DNA of 64,000 nt, from assembly GCF_017355965.1 (NCBI RefSeq), contig NZ_JAFIQW010000001.1, positions 594,977 through 658,976 of the forward strand, written 5' to 3'. Positions 43,015 to 52,447 of this stretch are shown in pieces. Position numbers and translations under genes: made by a program. The number at the start of each line of letters is the position of its first letter. Within the stretch, counting starts at the first letter, position 1. This stretch comes from Desertivibrio insolitus (GTDB lineage Bacteria > Actinomycetota > Actinomycetes > Actinomycetales > Microbacteriaceae). Below the pieces are notes generated by a model. That model did no database searches. It was not told the origin of the DNA and was given only the letters and a program-made list of their open reading frames with translations.

Positions 43015-43022
43015 GTCTGTTC

Positions 43023-43082
43023 TCGGAGCCGTACTCAGAGCCGCTGTCAGCGCCGTTCTCAGAGCCCCTGCCAGTGCGGCTT
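43023..43082. repeat. Degenerate 12-bp tandem repeat
   Basis: Units TCGGAGCCGTAC, TCAGAGCCGCTG, TCAGCGCCGTTC and TCAGAGCCCCTG are in register at 43023, 43035, 43047 and 43059, with a weaker fifth unit. It lies between two terminators and is not coding. Confidence 0.65.
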
Positions 43083-43129
43083 CTCGCGGCACTCCGCGTT
43101 AGCGCCACCGGCGTTGCCACAAAAACCGA

Positions 43130-43163
43130 AAGGACCCCGCCTCCGAGCGGAGACGGGGTCCTT
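43130..43163 (-). terminator. Terminator of icd
   Basis: Arms AAGGACCCCG (43130-43139) and CGGGGTCCTT (43154-43163) pair perfectly, with a second inner stem CTCCG / CGGAG. Confidence 0.8.
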
Positions 43164-43175
43164 CGAACCCGTGGA

Positions 43176-44390
43176 TCAGGCCAGGCGGGCCTTGAGGTTC
43201 TCGTCGAGCGTGCCGAGGAACTCCTCGGTCGTCTGCCAGGCCTGCTCGGGGCCGACGAGCAGCGCGAGGTCCTTCGTCATCGCGCCGGCCTCGACCGTCT
43301 TGATGATGACGTCCTCGAGCGTCTCGCTGAAGCCGATCAGCTCCTGGTTGTTGTCGAGCTTGCCGCGGTGCGCGAGGCCCCGGGTCCAGGCGTAGATCGA
43401 CGCGATCGGGTTCGTCGACGTCGGCTTGCCCTGCTGGTGCTGGCGGTAGTGCCGCGTCACAGTGCCGTGGGCCGCCTCGGCCTCGACCGTACGGCCGTCC
43501 GGGGTGGTGAGCACGCTGGTCATGAGGCCGAGCGAGCCGAAGCCCTGGGCGACGGTGTCGCTCTGGACGTCGCCGTCGTAGTTCTTCGCGGCCCAGACGT
43601 AGCCGCCCTCCCACTTGAGGCTCGCCGCGACCATGTCGTCGATCAGGCGGTGCTCGTAGGTGAGGCCGGCGGAGTCGAACCGGTCCTTGAACTCGGCCTC
43701 GAACACCTCCTGGAACAGGTCCTTGAAGCGGCCGTCGTACGCCTTGAGGATCGTGTTCTTGGTCGAGAGGTAGACCGGGTAGTTGCGCGACAGGCCGTAG
43801 TTCAGCGACGCGCGGGCGAAGTCGCGGATGGAGTCGTCGAGGTTGTACATCGACAGCGAGACGCCGGGGCCGGGGGCCTTGAAAACCTCGTGCTCGATCG
43901 GCTCGGAGCCGTCCTCCGGCACGAAGCTCACGGTGAGCGTGCCGGGGCGGTCGAAGACGAAGTCGGTCGCGCGGTACTGGTCACCGAACGCGTGACGGCC
44001 GACGATGATCGGCTTGGTCCAGCCGGGCACGAGGCGCGGCACGTTCGAGATGATGATCGGCTCGCGGAAGATCACGCCGCCGAGGATGTTGCGGATCGTG
44101 CCGTTCGGGCTGCGCCACATCTTCTTGAGGCCGAACTCCTCGACGCGCGCCTCGTCGGGCGTGATCGTCGCGCACTTGACGCCGACGCCGTGCTTCTTGA
44201 TCGCGTTCGCCGAGTCGATCGTGACCTGGTCGTCGGTCGCGTCACGGTTCTCGATGCCGAGGTCGTAGTACTCGAGGTTCACGTCGAGGTACGGGTGGAT
44301 CAGGCTGTCCTTGATCTTCTGCCAGATGATCCGGGTCATCTCGTCGCCGTCGAGCTCGACGACGGTCCCCTCGACCTTGATCTTCGCCAA
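43176..44390 (-). CDS. icd: NADP-dependent isocitrate dehydrogenase (type II, homodimeric)
   Basis: This encodes 404 residues. [19 protein letters not shown] and [14 protein letters not shown] are typical of the eukaryote-like IDH branch used by many Actinobacteria; [15 protein letters not shown] is also conserved. It oxidises isocitrate to 2-oxoglutarate in the TCA cycle. The TTG at 44390 is chosen because GAGGGAG stands six bases upstream and the family start AKIKVEG follows; a TTG at 44405 would place the ribosome site inside the gene. Confidence 0.96.
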   Translation of the reverse strand: MAKIKVEGTVVELDGDEMTRIIWQKIKDSLIHPYLDVNLEYYDLGIENRDATDDQVTIDSANAIKKHGVGVKCATITPDEARVEEFGLKKMWRSPNGTIRNILGGVIFREPIIISNVPRLVPGWTKPIIVGRHAFGDQYRATDFVFDRPGTLTVSFVPEDGSEPIEHEVFKAPGPGVSLSMYNLDDSIRDFARASLNYGLSRNYPVYLSTKNTILKAYDGRFKDLFQEVFEAEFKDRFDSAGLTYEHRLIDDMVAASLKWEGGYVWAAKNYDGDVQSDTVAQGFGSLGLMTSVLTTPDGRTVEAEAAHGTVTRHYRQHQQGKPTSTNPIASIYAWTRGLAHRGKLDNNQELIGFSETLEDVIIKTVEAGAMTKDLALLVGPEQAWQTTEEFLGTLDENLKARLA

Positions 44391-44509
44391 TGAAAACTCC
44401 CTCAAGTGTCCGGAATTGGGCCGTCGTCAGCCTACTCCCTGCTCCAGGTATCTCGACATCGAGACAAATCCCGCTGTCCCCCGGATGCCGAGCCCATTAG
44501 CCTGAGTCC

Positions 44510-44962
44510 ATGTCGGACCTCAGACTCGAAGACCTCTCCGCGAAGACGATCGTGGCGGCCAACAGTCTCACTCTGCGTCCCGGTCAGGAGCAGTTCGTCG
44601 TTCCCCCGTCCTACGCCCTCGCGGACGCCGCGATCAACCCCGCCACCACCTGGGGTCGCGTCGTGCTCGAGGACGACGAGGTCGTGGGCTTCATCCGCGG
44701 CAACTTCGACCCGGACTCCGACAAGCCCGAATTCCGCAGCGCCCTCTGGCGAATCAACGTCGCCGCCGACGCGCAGGGACGCGGTGTCGGCCGTTTCGCG
44801 ATCGAGGAGCTCGCCAAGGAGGCCCGCCGCCGCGGCTTCGACCGGCTCACGTCGATCTGGGAGCCGGGCGAGGACGGCCCCGAGGCCTTCTTCCTCAGCG
44901 TCGGCTTCGAGATCGTCGGCGAGACCGAGTACGGCGAGCGCATCGGAGCACTGGCCCTCTGA
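44510..44962 (+). CDS. GNAT acetyltransferase (spermine/spermidine-type)
   Basis: This encodes 150 residues. The acetyl-CoA loop is INVAADAQGRGVGRFAIEELAKEA and the C-terminal part FFLSVGFEIVGETEYGE. The N-terminal strand-helix LRPGQEQFVVPPSYALADA resembles diamine/spermidine N-acetyltransferases. The substrate is not certain. It starts a tight row of three genes: the next GNAT follows at the stop codon and an alkyltransferase-like gene after that. Confidence 0.83.
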   Translation: MSDLRLEDLSAKTIVAANSLTLRPGQEQFVVPPSYALADAAINPATTWGRVVLEDDEVVGFIRGNFDPDSDKPEFRSALWRINVAADAQGRGVGRFAIEELAKEARRRGFDRLTSIWEPGEDGPEAFFLSVGFEIVGETEYGERIGALAL

Positions 44963-45006
44963 TCAACAGCACCGTCGAGATCCTGCGGGCGGATGACGCG
45001 GGCAGG

Positions 45007-45492
45007 ATGCTTCCGGAGGTCGCGGCGCTCTACGCGGCGACGTTCGTCGAGCCGCCCTACCTGCGCACGCCCGAGTCGATCCGCGCCTTCACCGGCGACA
45101 CCCTGTACCGCCACGCGTCGTACCCCGAGTACACGCTCGTCGTCGCGCGCGACGAGGGCGGCCGGTTCGCGGGCTTCGCGTACGGCTACGCGGGCGCCCG
45201 CGGCCAGTACTGGACCAACATGGTCACCGGTCTCGTCGACACCGGCACCGCGGAGCACTGGAACCTCGGCCGGCACCGCGAGGTGGCCGAGGTCGCGCTC
45301 GCCCCGTGGGCGCGCGGCTCGGGGCTCGGCCGCCGCGTCGTGACGACGCTCATGGAGCAGGCACCGCCCGGCACCACCCACCTGCTGAGCGCGCACGAGG
45401 ACGCCACCCCCGCCCGAACGCTCTACGAGTCGCTCGGTTTCCAGTCCTTCGCCCGCACCGGCAGCTACCTCATCATGGGCCGCCGGCCGTGA
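45007..45492 (+). CDS. GNAT acetyltransferase, substrate unknown
   Basis: This encodes 161 residues from the ATG at 45007. The acetyl-CoA loop is VALAPWARGSGLGRRVVTTLM and the tail TLYESLGFQSFARTGSYLIMG. The frame is open and coding-like further upstream to the stop of the previous gene, where residues NSTVEILRADDAGR look like the missing first strand. No ATG, GTG or TTG occurs there, only CTG at 44959 and ATC at 44962 within TGATC, so a rare start codon is possible. The 3' end overlaps the next gene by GTGA. Confidence 0.75.
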   Translation: MLPEVAALYAATFVEPPYLRTPESIRAFTGDTLYRHASYPEYTLVVARDEGGRFAGFAYGYAGARGQYWTNMVTGLVDTGTAEHWNLGRHREVAEVALAPWARGSGLGRRVVTTLMEQAPPGTTHLLSAHEDATPARTLYESLGFQSFARTGSYLIMGRRP

Positions 45493-45827
45493 CCGAGACG
45501 CCGTCGCGGTCCGACGAGGACTTCGGCGCGCGGGTGCTCTCGCTCGTCGAGACGATCCCGCCCGGGCGCGTGATGACTTACGGTGACGTCGCCGCGGCCC
45601 TCGGCAGCCGGGCCGCCCGCGCGGTCGGCCAGACCATGGCGTACTCCGGGGGCGAGGTGCCGTGGTGGCGCGTCGTGCGGGCGAGCGGTCATCCTCCGCT
45701 GAACCACGAGCAGCGCGCGCTCGAGCAGTACCGGGTCGAGGGCACTCCCCTGCTCTGGTCGCGCGACGGCGTCTACCGGGTCGACTTCGCCCGTGCCCGC
45801 TGGTCGCCGGGCAGCGACACCGAGTAG
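45489..45827 (+). CDS. Alkyltransferase-like protein (ATL, MGMT family without the cysteine)
   Basis: This encodes 112 residues of the O6-alkylguanine transferase fold. VLSLVETIPPGRVMTYGDVAAALG is the DNA-binding helix-turn-helix with the MGMT-type opening. The active-site PCHRVI of real methyltransferases is PWWRVV here: tryptophan replaces the acceptor cysteine. ATL proteins bind alkylated guanines, flip them and hand them to nucleotide excision repair. The GTG overlaps the GNAT stop. The 3' end overlaps the convergent gene at 45773 by 55 bp. Confidence 0.9.
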   Translation: MTETPSRSDEDFGARVLSLVETIPPGRVMTYGDVAAALGSRAARAVGQTMAYSGGEVPWWRVVRASGHPPLNHEQRALEQYRVEGTPLLWSRDGVYRVDFARARWSPGSDTE

Positions 45828-46762
45828 AGCCACCGCTTCCACGGGAACTCGGTCACCGACCACAGTTCCCCGCGCTCGGGCCACACGGCGATGTCCTCCG
45901 GTCCCGGCGGCAAGGCGCCCGGCATCCGTTCGAGTGCCCCTTCCGGCCCGGTCCAGAGGTCGCCGTTCTGCTTGTCGCCCCGGCTCGCGGTGACGTGCCA
46001 GCGGCCCTCGTGCAGCACGGCCCCCTGCATCTCGCGAATGCCCGGCGCGAACGCCCCCTCGACCGCGAACCCGTCCTCACGCGGCACCAGCCGGACGAGG
46101 CGACCGCGCTCGTCCTTGCGGTACTCGCCCGCGGTGACGTCCTCCCCGACGGAGGCGAGGAAGGAGTAGCGCATCCGCTCACCCTCCTCCGGCTGCGTCG
46201 CCCTCGCCGTCTGCGGCAGCACGTAGCGGTGCCCGAACAGGCCGGGAGCGGGCACGGGCACGACGTCGTCGAGCACGAACTCGCGGATGCCGCCGAAGGT
46301 CGCCGCGACGAGCAGCGAACCGCCCACCCAGGCGAGCCCGCCCGCGTGCACGACGACCGGCTCGAGCGCGACCGACCCCGACCGCACCACGGGCTCGACG
46401 AGGAGCACGTGCCGGTAGCGCGGGCGCCGGGGATCGGAGAGGTCGACGACGCTGATCCGCGATCCCCTCTCGACGCCGCCCCGCTTCTGGGCGAACCAGC
46501 TGACGAGGGCGACCGGGCGCCCGTCGTGCTCGCCGATGGCGATGCCCTGCGGCCACCAGACCTGCGACCAGACGTCGCGCCAGCGCCAGCGGAAGGCGTG
46601 GGTGACGGCTGTGCCGCGACGGCGCGCCCGTCGCATCCGGTGTCCGCGCTCGGCCAGCAGGCCGCCGAGGCCGAGCCGCGCGCCCGCACCGGGCAGGCCG
46701 TGCAGGGGCGCGGCCGTCAGCCGGTCGGCGGTGAGCGCGGTCGGGGTGCGGGTGAGGTGCAC
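45773..46762 (-). CDS. Predicted beta-propeller-like protein, unknown
   Basis: This encodes 329 residues from the GTG at 46762, three bases after the preceding stop. WWPQGIAIGEHDGRPVALVSWF, HAGGLAWVGGSLLVAATFGGIREF and GPEDIAVWPERGELWSVTEF are strand-turn units of a propeller that checks and reports values rather than a known enzyme. A short basic stretch (MRRARRRG) lies near residue 38. There is no signal peptide. The family is not recognised. It lies directly after the luciferase-like oxidoreductase gene and may form an operon with it. Confidence 0.65.
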   Translation of the reverse strand: MHLTRTPTALTADRLTAAPLHGLPGAGARLGLGGLLAERGHRMRRARRRGTAVTHAFRWRWRDVWSQVWWPQGIAIGEHDGRPVALVSWFAQKRGGVERGSRISVVDLSDPRRPRYRHVLLVEPVVRSGSVALEPVVVHAGGLAWVGGSLLVAATFGGIREFVLDDVVPVPAPGLFGHRYVLPQTARATQPEEGERMRYSFLASVGEDVTAGEYRKDERGRLVRLVPREDGFAVEGAFAPGIREMQGAVLHEGRWHVTASRGDKQNGDLWTGPEGALERMPGALPPGPEDIAVWPERGELWSVTEFPWKRWLYSVSLPGDQRARAKSTR

Positions 46763-46764
46763 GC

Positions 46765-47577
46765 TCAGCTCCCCCGCACCAGCGGCGCGACGTCCGCCGC
46801 GACGAAGCGGACGAAGCCCTCGGGGTCGCCCTCGTGCTCGTGGGGCTCGAGCACGACCCGCTGCGCGCCGGCGGCGTGCCACCGCCGCACCAGCTCCGCC
46901 GTGGCTGCGGCGTCGCGGCCGGCTGGGGTCAGGAAGATCGTGAAGACGTGCTCGCCCCCGCGACCGCTCGCCTCCCGGCCGCGGGCGACGAGCTCCCGGG
47001 CGCTGGCGAAGTCGTCGAGGGTCGTGCTCGAGACGAGGATGGTGCCGTCGCCGACCTCGCCGCTCGTCTCGAGGCTGCGCGGCCCGGTCGCCGCGAGGTG
47101 CAGGGCGGGCGTCGTCGACGGGGGCCACTCGAGCCGCACCCCGTCGAGTCGCACGTACTCGCCGTGCGCCGTGACTGTCTCGCCGGCGAGCAGCACGCGG
47201 AGCGCGGCGACGTATTCGCGCTCGAGCGTCAGCACCGAGCGCGGACGCACCCCCGCCTGCCGCATCCACTCCTGCACGCCGTGCCCGAGCCCCGCAACGA
47301 ATCGACCGGGGAAGGCGCGGTCGAGCGCCGCGATCTCCATCGCCGCGAGGGCGACGTTGCGGAGCGGGAAGGGCATGACGCCGATGCCGACGCGCAGCCG
47401 CCGGGTCGCGCCGAGCAGGGCGCCGGCCATGGCGATGCCGCCCTCGTAGAACGAGTCCTCCCAGACCCACAGCTCCTCGAGGCCGGCCTCCTCGGCGGCG
47501 CGGCCGACGGAGAGGATGCGTTCGGGCGGCAGCTGCGGACGGGCGATGGCACCGAGCAGGGGCGTTCCGTGCGACAT
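46765..47577 (-). CDS. Luciferase-like (LLM) flavin/F420-dependent oxidoreductase
   Basis: This encodes 270 residues of the bacterial luciferase TIM barrel. Typical segments are VGRAAEEAGLEELWVWED, RLRVGIGVMPFPLRNVALAAMEIAALDR (in part) and GRFVAGLGHGVQEWM. Actinobacterial members often use coenzyme F420, but the sequence does not prove this. The substrate is unknown. It is first of a two-gene unit with the propeller-like protein gene. Confidence 0.83.
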   Translation of the reverse strand: MSHGTPLLGAIARPQLPPERILSVGRAAEEAGLEELWVWEDSFYEGGIAMAGALLGATRRLRVGIGVMPFPLRNVALAAMEIAALDRAFPGRFVAGLGHGVQEWMRQAGVRPRSVLTLEREYVAALRVLLAGETVTAHGEYVRLDGVRLEWPPSTTPALHLAATGPRSLETSGEVGDGTILVSSTTLDDFASARELVARGREASGRGGEHVFTIFLTPAGRDAAATAELVRRWHAAGAQRVVLEPHEHEGDPEGFVRFVAADVAPLVRGS

Positions 47578-47705
47578 GACCCGATCGTCTCAGGCATCAC
47601 TGACAAGGTGCCAGCCGCGGAGCGCCGGCGCGGCGAGGGGCCCTTCGAAGGCGAGGGGCGGGGCGCCGCGCACCATCCGCCCCTCCCCGACTCGAACGCT
47701 CCAAT

Positions 47706-49523
47706 TCACACGAGCGAGTCGCGCCAGGCCGCGTGCAGCTGGGCGAAGCGCCCCTCGCCGCCGATGAGCTCGGCGGGCGAGCCGTCCTCGACGATGCGCC
47801 CGTGCTCCATCACGAGCACGCGGTCGGCGATCGCGACCGTCGACAGGCGGTGCGCGATGATCACCGCGGTGCGGTCGGCGAGCAGCGTCTGCAGCGCCTC
47901 CTGCACGAGTCGCTCGCTCGGGATGTCGAGCGATGCCGTCGCCTCGTCGAGGATCAGCACGGCGGGATCGGCGAGGAACGCGCGCGCGAACGAGACGAGC
48001 TGCCGCTGACCGGCCGAGACGCGGCCGCCGCGCTTGTTCACGTCGGTGTCGTAGCCGTCGGGCAGCGCGGCGATGAACTCGTGCGCCCCGACGGCCTTCG
48101 CCGCGGCGACGATCTCCTGCTGCGTGGCATCCGGCTTGCCGAGCGCGATGTTCTCGGCGACCGTGCCGCTGAAGAGGTACGCCTCCTGCGTGACCATGAC
48201 GATCGCGCGGCGCAGGTCCTTCGGGTGCAGGTCGCGCAGGTCGACGCCGTCGAGCGTGACGCGGCCGTCGCTCGGGTCGTAGAACCGCGCGATGAGCTTC
48301 GCGAGGGTCGACTTGCCCGCACCGGTCGAGCCGACGAGCGCGATGGTCTGGCCTGCCGGGATGTCGAGCGTGAACCCCGGCAGCACGACGCGGCCCGACG
48401 TGTACGCGAACTCGACCTCGTCGAACCGTACGTGGCCCTTCGCCTTCCACAGGTCGACCGGCTTGATGGGGTCGGGCACGCTCGGGCGCTCCTCGAGCAC
48501 GCCCGAGATCTTCTCGAGCGCGGCGGAGGCCGACTGGTACGAGTTGTAGACCTCGGCCATCTCCTCGGCGGGGTCGAAGAACCGGCGGGCGTAGAGCACG
48601 ATCGCGAGCAGCGAGCCGACTGCGAGGGCGCCGTCGATCACCCGGAAGCCGCCGACGAGCAGCACGGCCGCGACGGTCATGTTGCCGATCAGCACGAGAC
48701 CGGGGTCGTAGGTGCCGAAGAGCTGGATGACCTTCGTGTTGGCGTAGCGGTAGTCCTCGGTGAGCTGAGCGAACTCGCGCTCGTTGCGCTTCTCCTTGCG
48801 GAACGCCTGCACCGCCCTGATGCCGGTCATCGTCTCCACGAACTGCACGATGAGGCGGGCGGATGCCACGCGGGTGGCCCGGTACAGCTTCTGCGAGCGC
48901 ACCTGGAACCAGCGCGTCAGGGCGGCGAGGGGCACGAGGGCGACGGCGAGCACGAGCCCGCTCACGGGGTCGAGCAGCACGAGGGCGACGGCGGTGAACA
49001 CCATGTAGAGCAGGCCCTGCACCAGGTTGTTCAGGCCGGCGTCGAGCAGCTCGCGGATCGAGTCGAGGTCGCTCGTCTGCCGGGCGATGATCTTGCCCGA
49101 CGTGTAGCTCTCGTGGAACTCGAGGCTCAGCCGCTGGGTGTGCAGGAAGACGCGCTTACGCAGGTCGATCAGGATCGCCTGACTCACGCGTGCGGCGAGC
49201 ACCTGGTACCAGGCGATGAGCACGGCACCGATCGCCCCGGTCACGAGGTAGGCCGCGACGATCAGCGCGATCGGCATCCAGTCCTGCTCGTCGACGAGCG
49301 CGGGCAGGCCCTCGTTGATGCCGAGCGCGATGAGGGCGGGCCCGGCGACGCGGCCGGCGGTCGAGACGACGATGACGAGCATCGTGAGCACGACCTGCCA
49401 GCGCAGCGGATGCAGCAGCGACCCGAGCAGCCGCAGCGACCGCCGCCGCAGCGCGCGACTCTCCTCCTTGGTGAGGTCGTCGCGCTCCTCGCCCTGGACT
49501 CCTTCGACGGTGCGCGGGGTCAT
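47706..49523 (-). CDS. ABC exporter half-transporter, canonical-Walker B subunit
   Basis: This encodes 605 residues: six membrane segments (about 35-320), then the ATPase. Walker A is GSTGAGKST, the Q-loop [10 protein letters not shown], Walker [13 protein letters not shown] with the catalytic Glu intact, while the signature is [14 protein letters not shown] instead of LSGGQ. It pairs with the 618-residue partner to form a heterodimeric exporter in which each protein supplies one deviating motif. The start overlaps the partner's stop (ATGA). Drugs or lipids are usual substrates of the class. Confidence 0.9.
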   Translation of the reverse strand: MTPRTVEGVQGEERDDLTKEESRALRRRSLRLLGSLLHPLRWQVVLTMLVIVVSTAGRVAGPALIALGINEGLPALVDEQDWMPIALIVAAYLVTGAIGAVLIAWYQVLAARVSQAILIDLRKRVFLHTQRLSLEFHESYTSGKIIARQTSDLDSIRELLDAGLNNLVQGLLYMVFTAVALVLLDPVSGLVLAVALVPLAALTRWFQVRSQKLYRATRVASARLIVQFVETMTGIRAVQAFRKEKRNEREFAQLTEDYRYANTKVIQLFGTYDPGLVLIGNMTVAAVLLVGGFRVIDGALAVGSLLAIVLYARRFFDPAEEMAEVYNSYQSASAALEKISGVLEERPSVPDPIKPVDLWKAKGHVRFDEVEFAYTSGRVVLPGFTLDIPAGQTIALVGSTGAGKSTLAKLIARFYDPSDGRVTLDGVDLRDLHPKDLRRAIVMVTQEAYLFSGTVAENIALGKPDATQQEIVAAAKAVGAHEFIAALPDGYDTDVNKRGGRVSAGQRQLVSFARAFLADPAVLILDEATASLDIPSERLVQEALQTLLADRTAVIIAHRLSTVAIADRVLVMEHGRIVEDGSPAELIGGEGRFAQLHAAWRDSLV

Positions 49524-51376
49524 CGGCCGACCGTCCTCTCCGCGTCACGGGAGAGCTGTCTCTCCTCGCGTTCGCTCTCGCGGCGCTCGCGCGCCTCCTC
49601 GTCCTCGAGGGACGACAGCACGTAGCGGTAGTGCTCGTTCGTGGCGAGCAGCTCCGAGTGGCGGCCGACCGCGGTGATCCGCCCGTTCTCGAGCAGGGCG
49701 ACGCGGTCGGCGAGGGTCACCGTGGACGGGCGGTGCGCGACGATCAGCGCGGTCGTCGTCGTGAGCACGCGGCGGAGGGCCGCCTCGACGAGGGCCTCCG
49801 TGTCGACGTCGAGGGCGGAGAGCGGGTCGTCCAGCACGAGCACGGCGGGGTTCGCCGCGACGGCGCGCGCGAGGGCGAGGCGTTGCCGCTGGCCGCCGGA
49901 GAGCGAGAGCCCCTCCTCGCCGATGAGGGTGTCGAGCCCGTCCGGCAGCTCGCGCGCGAATCCGGCCTGTGCGATGTCGAGGGCCTCGTCTAGCACGCGC
50001 TGCGCCTCCTCGCCCTCGAGCCCCGGGCGACCGAGCAGCACGTTGTCGCGGACGCTCGCCGAGAACAGCGTCGCGTCCTCGAACGCCATGGCGATGTGCG
50101 TGCGCAGCTCCTCCCGGGTCATGTCACGGATGTCGACGCCGTCGAGCGTGATGCGCCCGCCGGTGACGTCGTACAGCCGTGTCGTGAGGGCGGTGAGCGT
50201 CGACTTGCCCGACCCGGTGAGCCCGACGAGCGCCATCGTCTCGCCCGGTTCGATCTCGAGCCGGATGCCGTCGAGCAGGTCGGGGAACTGGGCGGGCGAG
50301 TCCTGGTAGCGGAAGTGCACGTCCTCGAACACGAGGCGGCCCTCCCGGGTGCCGAGCGACACGGGGTTCTCGGGGTCGGTCACGGTGTTCTCGGTGTCCA
50401 TGACCTCGAAGAAGCGGTCGATCGCGGTGCGGGTGAGGAACGTCATCGACAGCAGGAAGCCGATCGACTCGATCGGCCAGCGCAGGATTGCCGCCGTGGC
50501 GAAGAACGCGAACAGCTGCCCGACGGTCAACTGGTCGGCCGCGGCCAGCCACACCCCGCCGAGCAGGCAGAGCGCGAAGGCGATGTCGGGCACGAGCAGC
50601 AGCCACAGCCAGATGCCCGCGATGGCCTTCGCCTTCTCGATCTCGGTGCCGCGCAGCGTCTCCGCCTGCTTGGCGAACTTCTGCAGCGAGAACTTGCCGC
50701 GCCCGAACGCCTTGAGCACCCGGATGCCGTGCACGCTCTCCTCCACGGCGGTGGCGAGGTCGCCCTGCTGGTCCTGGCTCAGCCGCGCGACCTTCGAGTA
50801 GCGCTGCTCGAACACGTAGCCGTAGATCCACACCGGGATGCAGCTCACGAGGAACACGACGCCGAGCAGCGGATGCCAGTAGAACAGCACCGCGGTGCCG
50901 ATGACGATCGTCACGATGTTGACGACCAGCAGCACGATGCCGAACGCGATGTACCGGCGGATGAGGCTGAGGTCGCTGATGACGCGCGAGAGCAGCTGCC
51001 CGCTCTGCCAGCGGTCGTGGAAGGCCACCGGCAGGTCCTGCAGCTTGCGGTAGAACGCGTTGCGCATGTCCGCCTCGATGTGCGTGCTCGGGGTGAGCAC
51101 GAACAGGCGGCGCAGCGCGATGAACACGGCCTCGGCGACACCGAGGGCGAGCACGATCAGCACCGCGGGCCAGAGCCGCGAGACGTCGCCCGAGCGCATC
51201 GGCCCGTCGACGATCCACTGCAGCACGAGCGGGATCGCGAGCGCGACCACGCCGGCGAGCAGGGCGGAGACCCCGCCGAGGATGATGCGGTTGCGCGCCG
51301 ACTTCGCGAACGGATAGACGCGCATCAGCGTGCGCGCGGTGGAGAGCTTCTTGTTCTCGCGGGTGCGCGAGGTCAT
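49520..51376 (-). CDS. ABC exporter half-transporter, degenerate-site subunit
   Basis: This encodes 618 residues: six membrane segments, then the ATPase with Walker [10 protein letters not shown] and the intact signature [14 protein letters not shown]. Walker B reads [12 protein letters not shown], so the catalytic Glu is Asp, and the Q-loop is AFEDATLFS with Glu for Gln. Its ATP site with the partner's altered signature should hydrolyse slowly, as in known heterodimeric exporters. The C-terminus is a charged tail. A 31-codon leader ORF and hairpins lie upstream on the same strand. Confidence 0.92.
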   Translation of the reverse strand: MTSRTRENKKLSTARTLMRVYPFAKSARNRIILGGVSALLAGVVALAIPLVLQWIVDGPMRSGDVSRLWPAVLIVLALGVAEAVFIALRRLFVLTPSTHIEADMRNAFYRKLQDLPVAFHDRWQSGQLLSRVISDLSLIRRYIAFGIVLLVVNIVTIVIGTAVLFYWHPLLGVVFLVSCIPVWIYGYVFEQRYSKVARLSQDQQGDLATAVEESVHGIRVLKAFGRGKFSLQKFAKQAETLRGTEIEKAKAIAGIWLWLLLVPDIAFALCLLGGVWLAAADQLTVGQLFAFFATAAILRWPIESIGFLLSMTFLTRTAIDRFFEVMDTENTVTDPENPVSLGTREGRLVFEDVHFRYQDSPAQFPDLLDGIRLEIEPGETMALVGLTGSGKSTLTALTTRLYDVTGGRITLDGVDIRDMTREELRTHIAMAFEDATLFSASVRDNVLLGRPGLEGEEAQRVLDEALDIAQAGFARELPDGLDTLIGEEGLSLSGGQRQRLALARAVAANPAVLVLDDPLSALDVDTEALVEAALRRVLTTTTALIVAHRPSTVTLADRVALLENGRITAVGRHSELLATNEHYRYVLSSLEDEEARERRESEREERQLSRDAERTVGR

Positions 51377-51396
51377 GGTCGTCCCTGTGATCGATC

Positions 51397-51466
51397 GCCC
51401 CGGGGTCGCCGGGGCAGGGCGTGCGTGGTGGAGCGCCCCTCGTGGGGCGTGGTCCGCCGCTGGCGG
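51397..51466 (-). promoter_or_regulatory. Three tandem hairpins between leader ORF and ABC exporter
   Basis: Perfect short stems follow one another: GCCCCGG / CCGGGGC (51397-51403 / 51409-51415), CGCCCC / GGGGCG (51434-51439 / 51444-51449) and CCGCC / GGCGG (51454-51458 / 51462-51466). They lie in the leader of the exporter operon and could form an attenuator that depends on leader translation. Confidence 0.5.
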
Positions 51467-51498
51467 TGGCCGTCGGGCGGATCAGGGACGCGGCGCGG

Positions 51499-51594
51499 TC
51501 AGCGCCCGTCGCGGGAGGCGGAGCGGCGCGGGCGGGCGGCGAGCGCCACCGGGGCCGCGGGGATGAAGACCGCGTGGGTGTCGAAGCTCGTCAT
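51499..51594 (-). CDS. 31-residue leader peptide ORF upstream of the ABC exporter
   Basis: The frame starts MTSFDTHAVFIPAAP, is 31 residues long and ends in a basic tail (RPRRSASRDGR). It has the ribosome site GGGAGGA five bases before the ATG, among the best in the window. No membrane segment or known domain is seen. It lies 122 bp before the exporter ATG with three hairpins between, which is the layout of translation-dependent attenuators of antibiotic exporters. The rest of the 366-bp gap (51595-51742) shows nothing further. Confidence 0.6.
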   Translation of the reverse strand: MTSFDTHAVFIPAAPVALAARPRRSASRDGR

Positions 51595-51742
51595 GATGTC
51601 CTCCCGGTTCCGTGCATCCGTCGTGCCGCTCGCGCAGCCTTTCACCGTAGTCCCGCTCCGACGAGCGGGGCAAGGGGTTCTGGTGAGGTGTGCCGGAACC
51701 AGCAGGCCCGTGCGCGCGGCGCCGACCGGGCCGGGAGCGACG

Positions 51743-52342
51743 TCACGCTTGGCGGACGGACGCCGGCGTCGCCTTTCCGGGCTGCGGCGGTGAGAGGGCC
51801 GTCCGGACGCCGAGCACGACCCAGGCGAGGCCGATCGGCAGATCCAGCAGCACCCGGTGGTCCTGCACGTTCACGAACAGCCCGACGGCCGCCGCCCCGA
51901 GGAACAGCAGCGCGAGCCGGCGCGACGCCTCCCCCCACAGGGCGAGGCCGGCCGCGAACGCGCCGGCGACGGGCAGTAGGCGCCCGAGGGTGTCGGAGTC
52001 ATGGAGCCACCACAGCGGCGAGCCGTCGGAGGCGCCGCGATTGACGAACAGCCCGACCACGAGCAGGGCAGCGCCGGCCAGGAGAAGCAGCAAGCTCGCC
52101 GTCCATCGCCGTCGGGCCCGACCCGAGCGGGCCGCGACGCCGGCGGCCGCCGCCAGGAGCAGCACCGCGACGAGCAGCAGCCAGGCGATGTCCTCGCTTT
52201 CCCGGTGCCTCAGCACGCCGGCGAAGCACGCCCCGCCGACGCAGCCGAGCGGCCGCACGGCGAGCAGCAGCGCGTGGACGACCCAGGCCAGCCCGCCGAG
52301 CAGCGCCGCCGCACCGGGCAGGATTCGGAGGGAGGACCGCAC
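51743..52342 (-). CDS. Hypothetical integral membrane protein
   Basis: This encodes 199 residues from the GTG at 52342, which follows after a short spacer from the convergent-side gap; the frame stays open to 52435. Five predicted membrane segments are visible, with two cysteines in a loop (RPLGCVGGACFAGVL). No domain is recognised. It is on the same strand as the exporter operon but 150 bp upstream of the leader ORF, and it probably has its own transcript. Confidence 0.65.
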   Translation of the reverse strand: MRSSLRILPGAAALLGGLAWVVHALLLAVRPLGCVGGACFAGVLRHRESEDIAWLLLVAVLLLAAAAGVAARSGRARRRWTASLLLLLAGAALLVVGLFVNRGASDGSPLWWLHDSDTLGRLLPVAGAFAAGLALWGEASRRLALLFLGAAAVGLFVNVQDHRVLLDLPIGLAWVVLGVRTALSPPQPGKATPASVRQA

Positions 52343-52447
52343 GGGCCCATGATGCACCGGTCGGGCGGACCGCCGCGACGGCAGCGAGCCCGGCACCCTG
52401 ATCGGTGTGCCGGGCTCGCGTCGCGTCGAGGACACAGCGGCGCTGCG

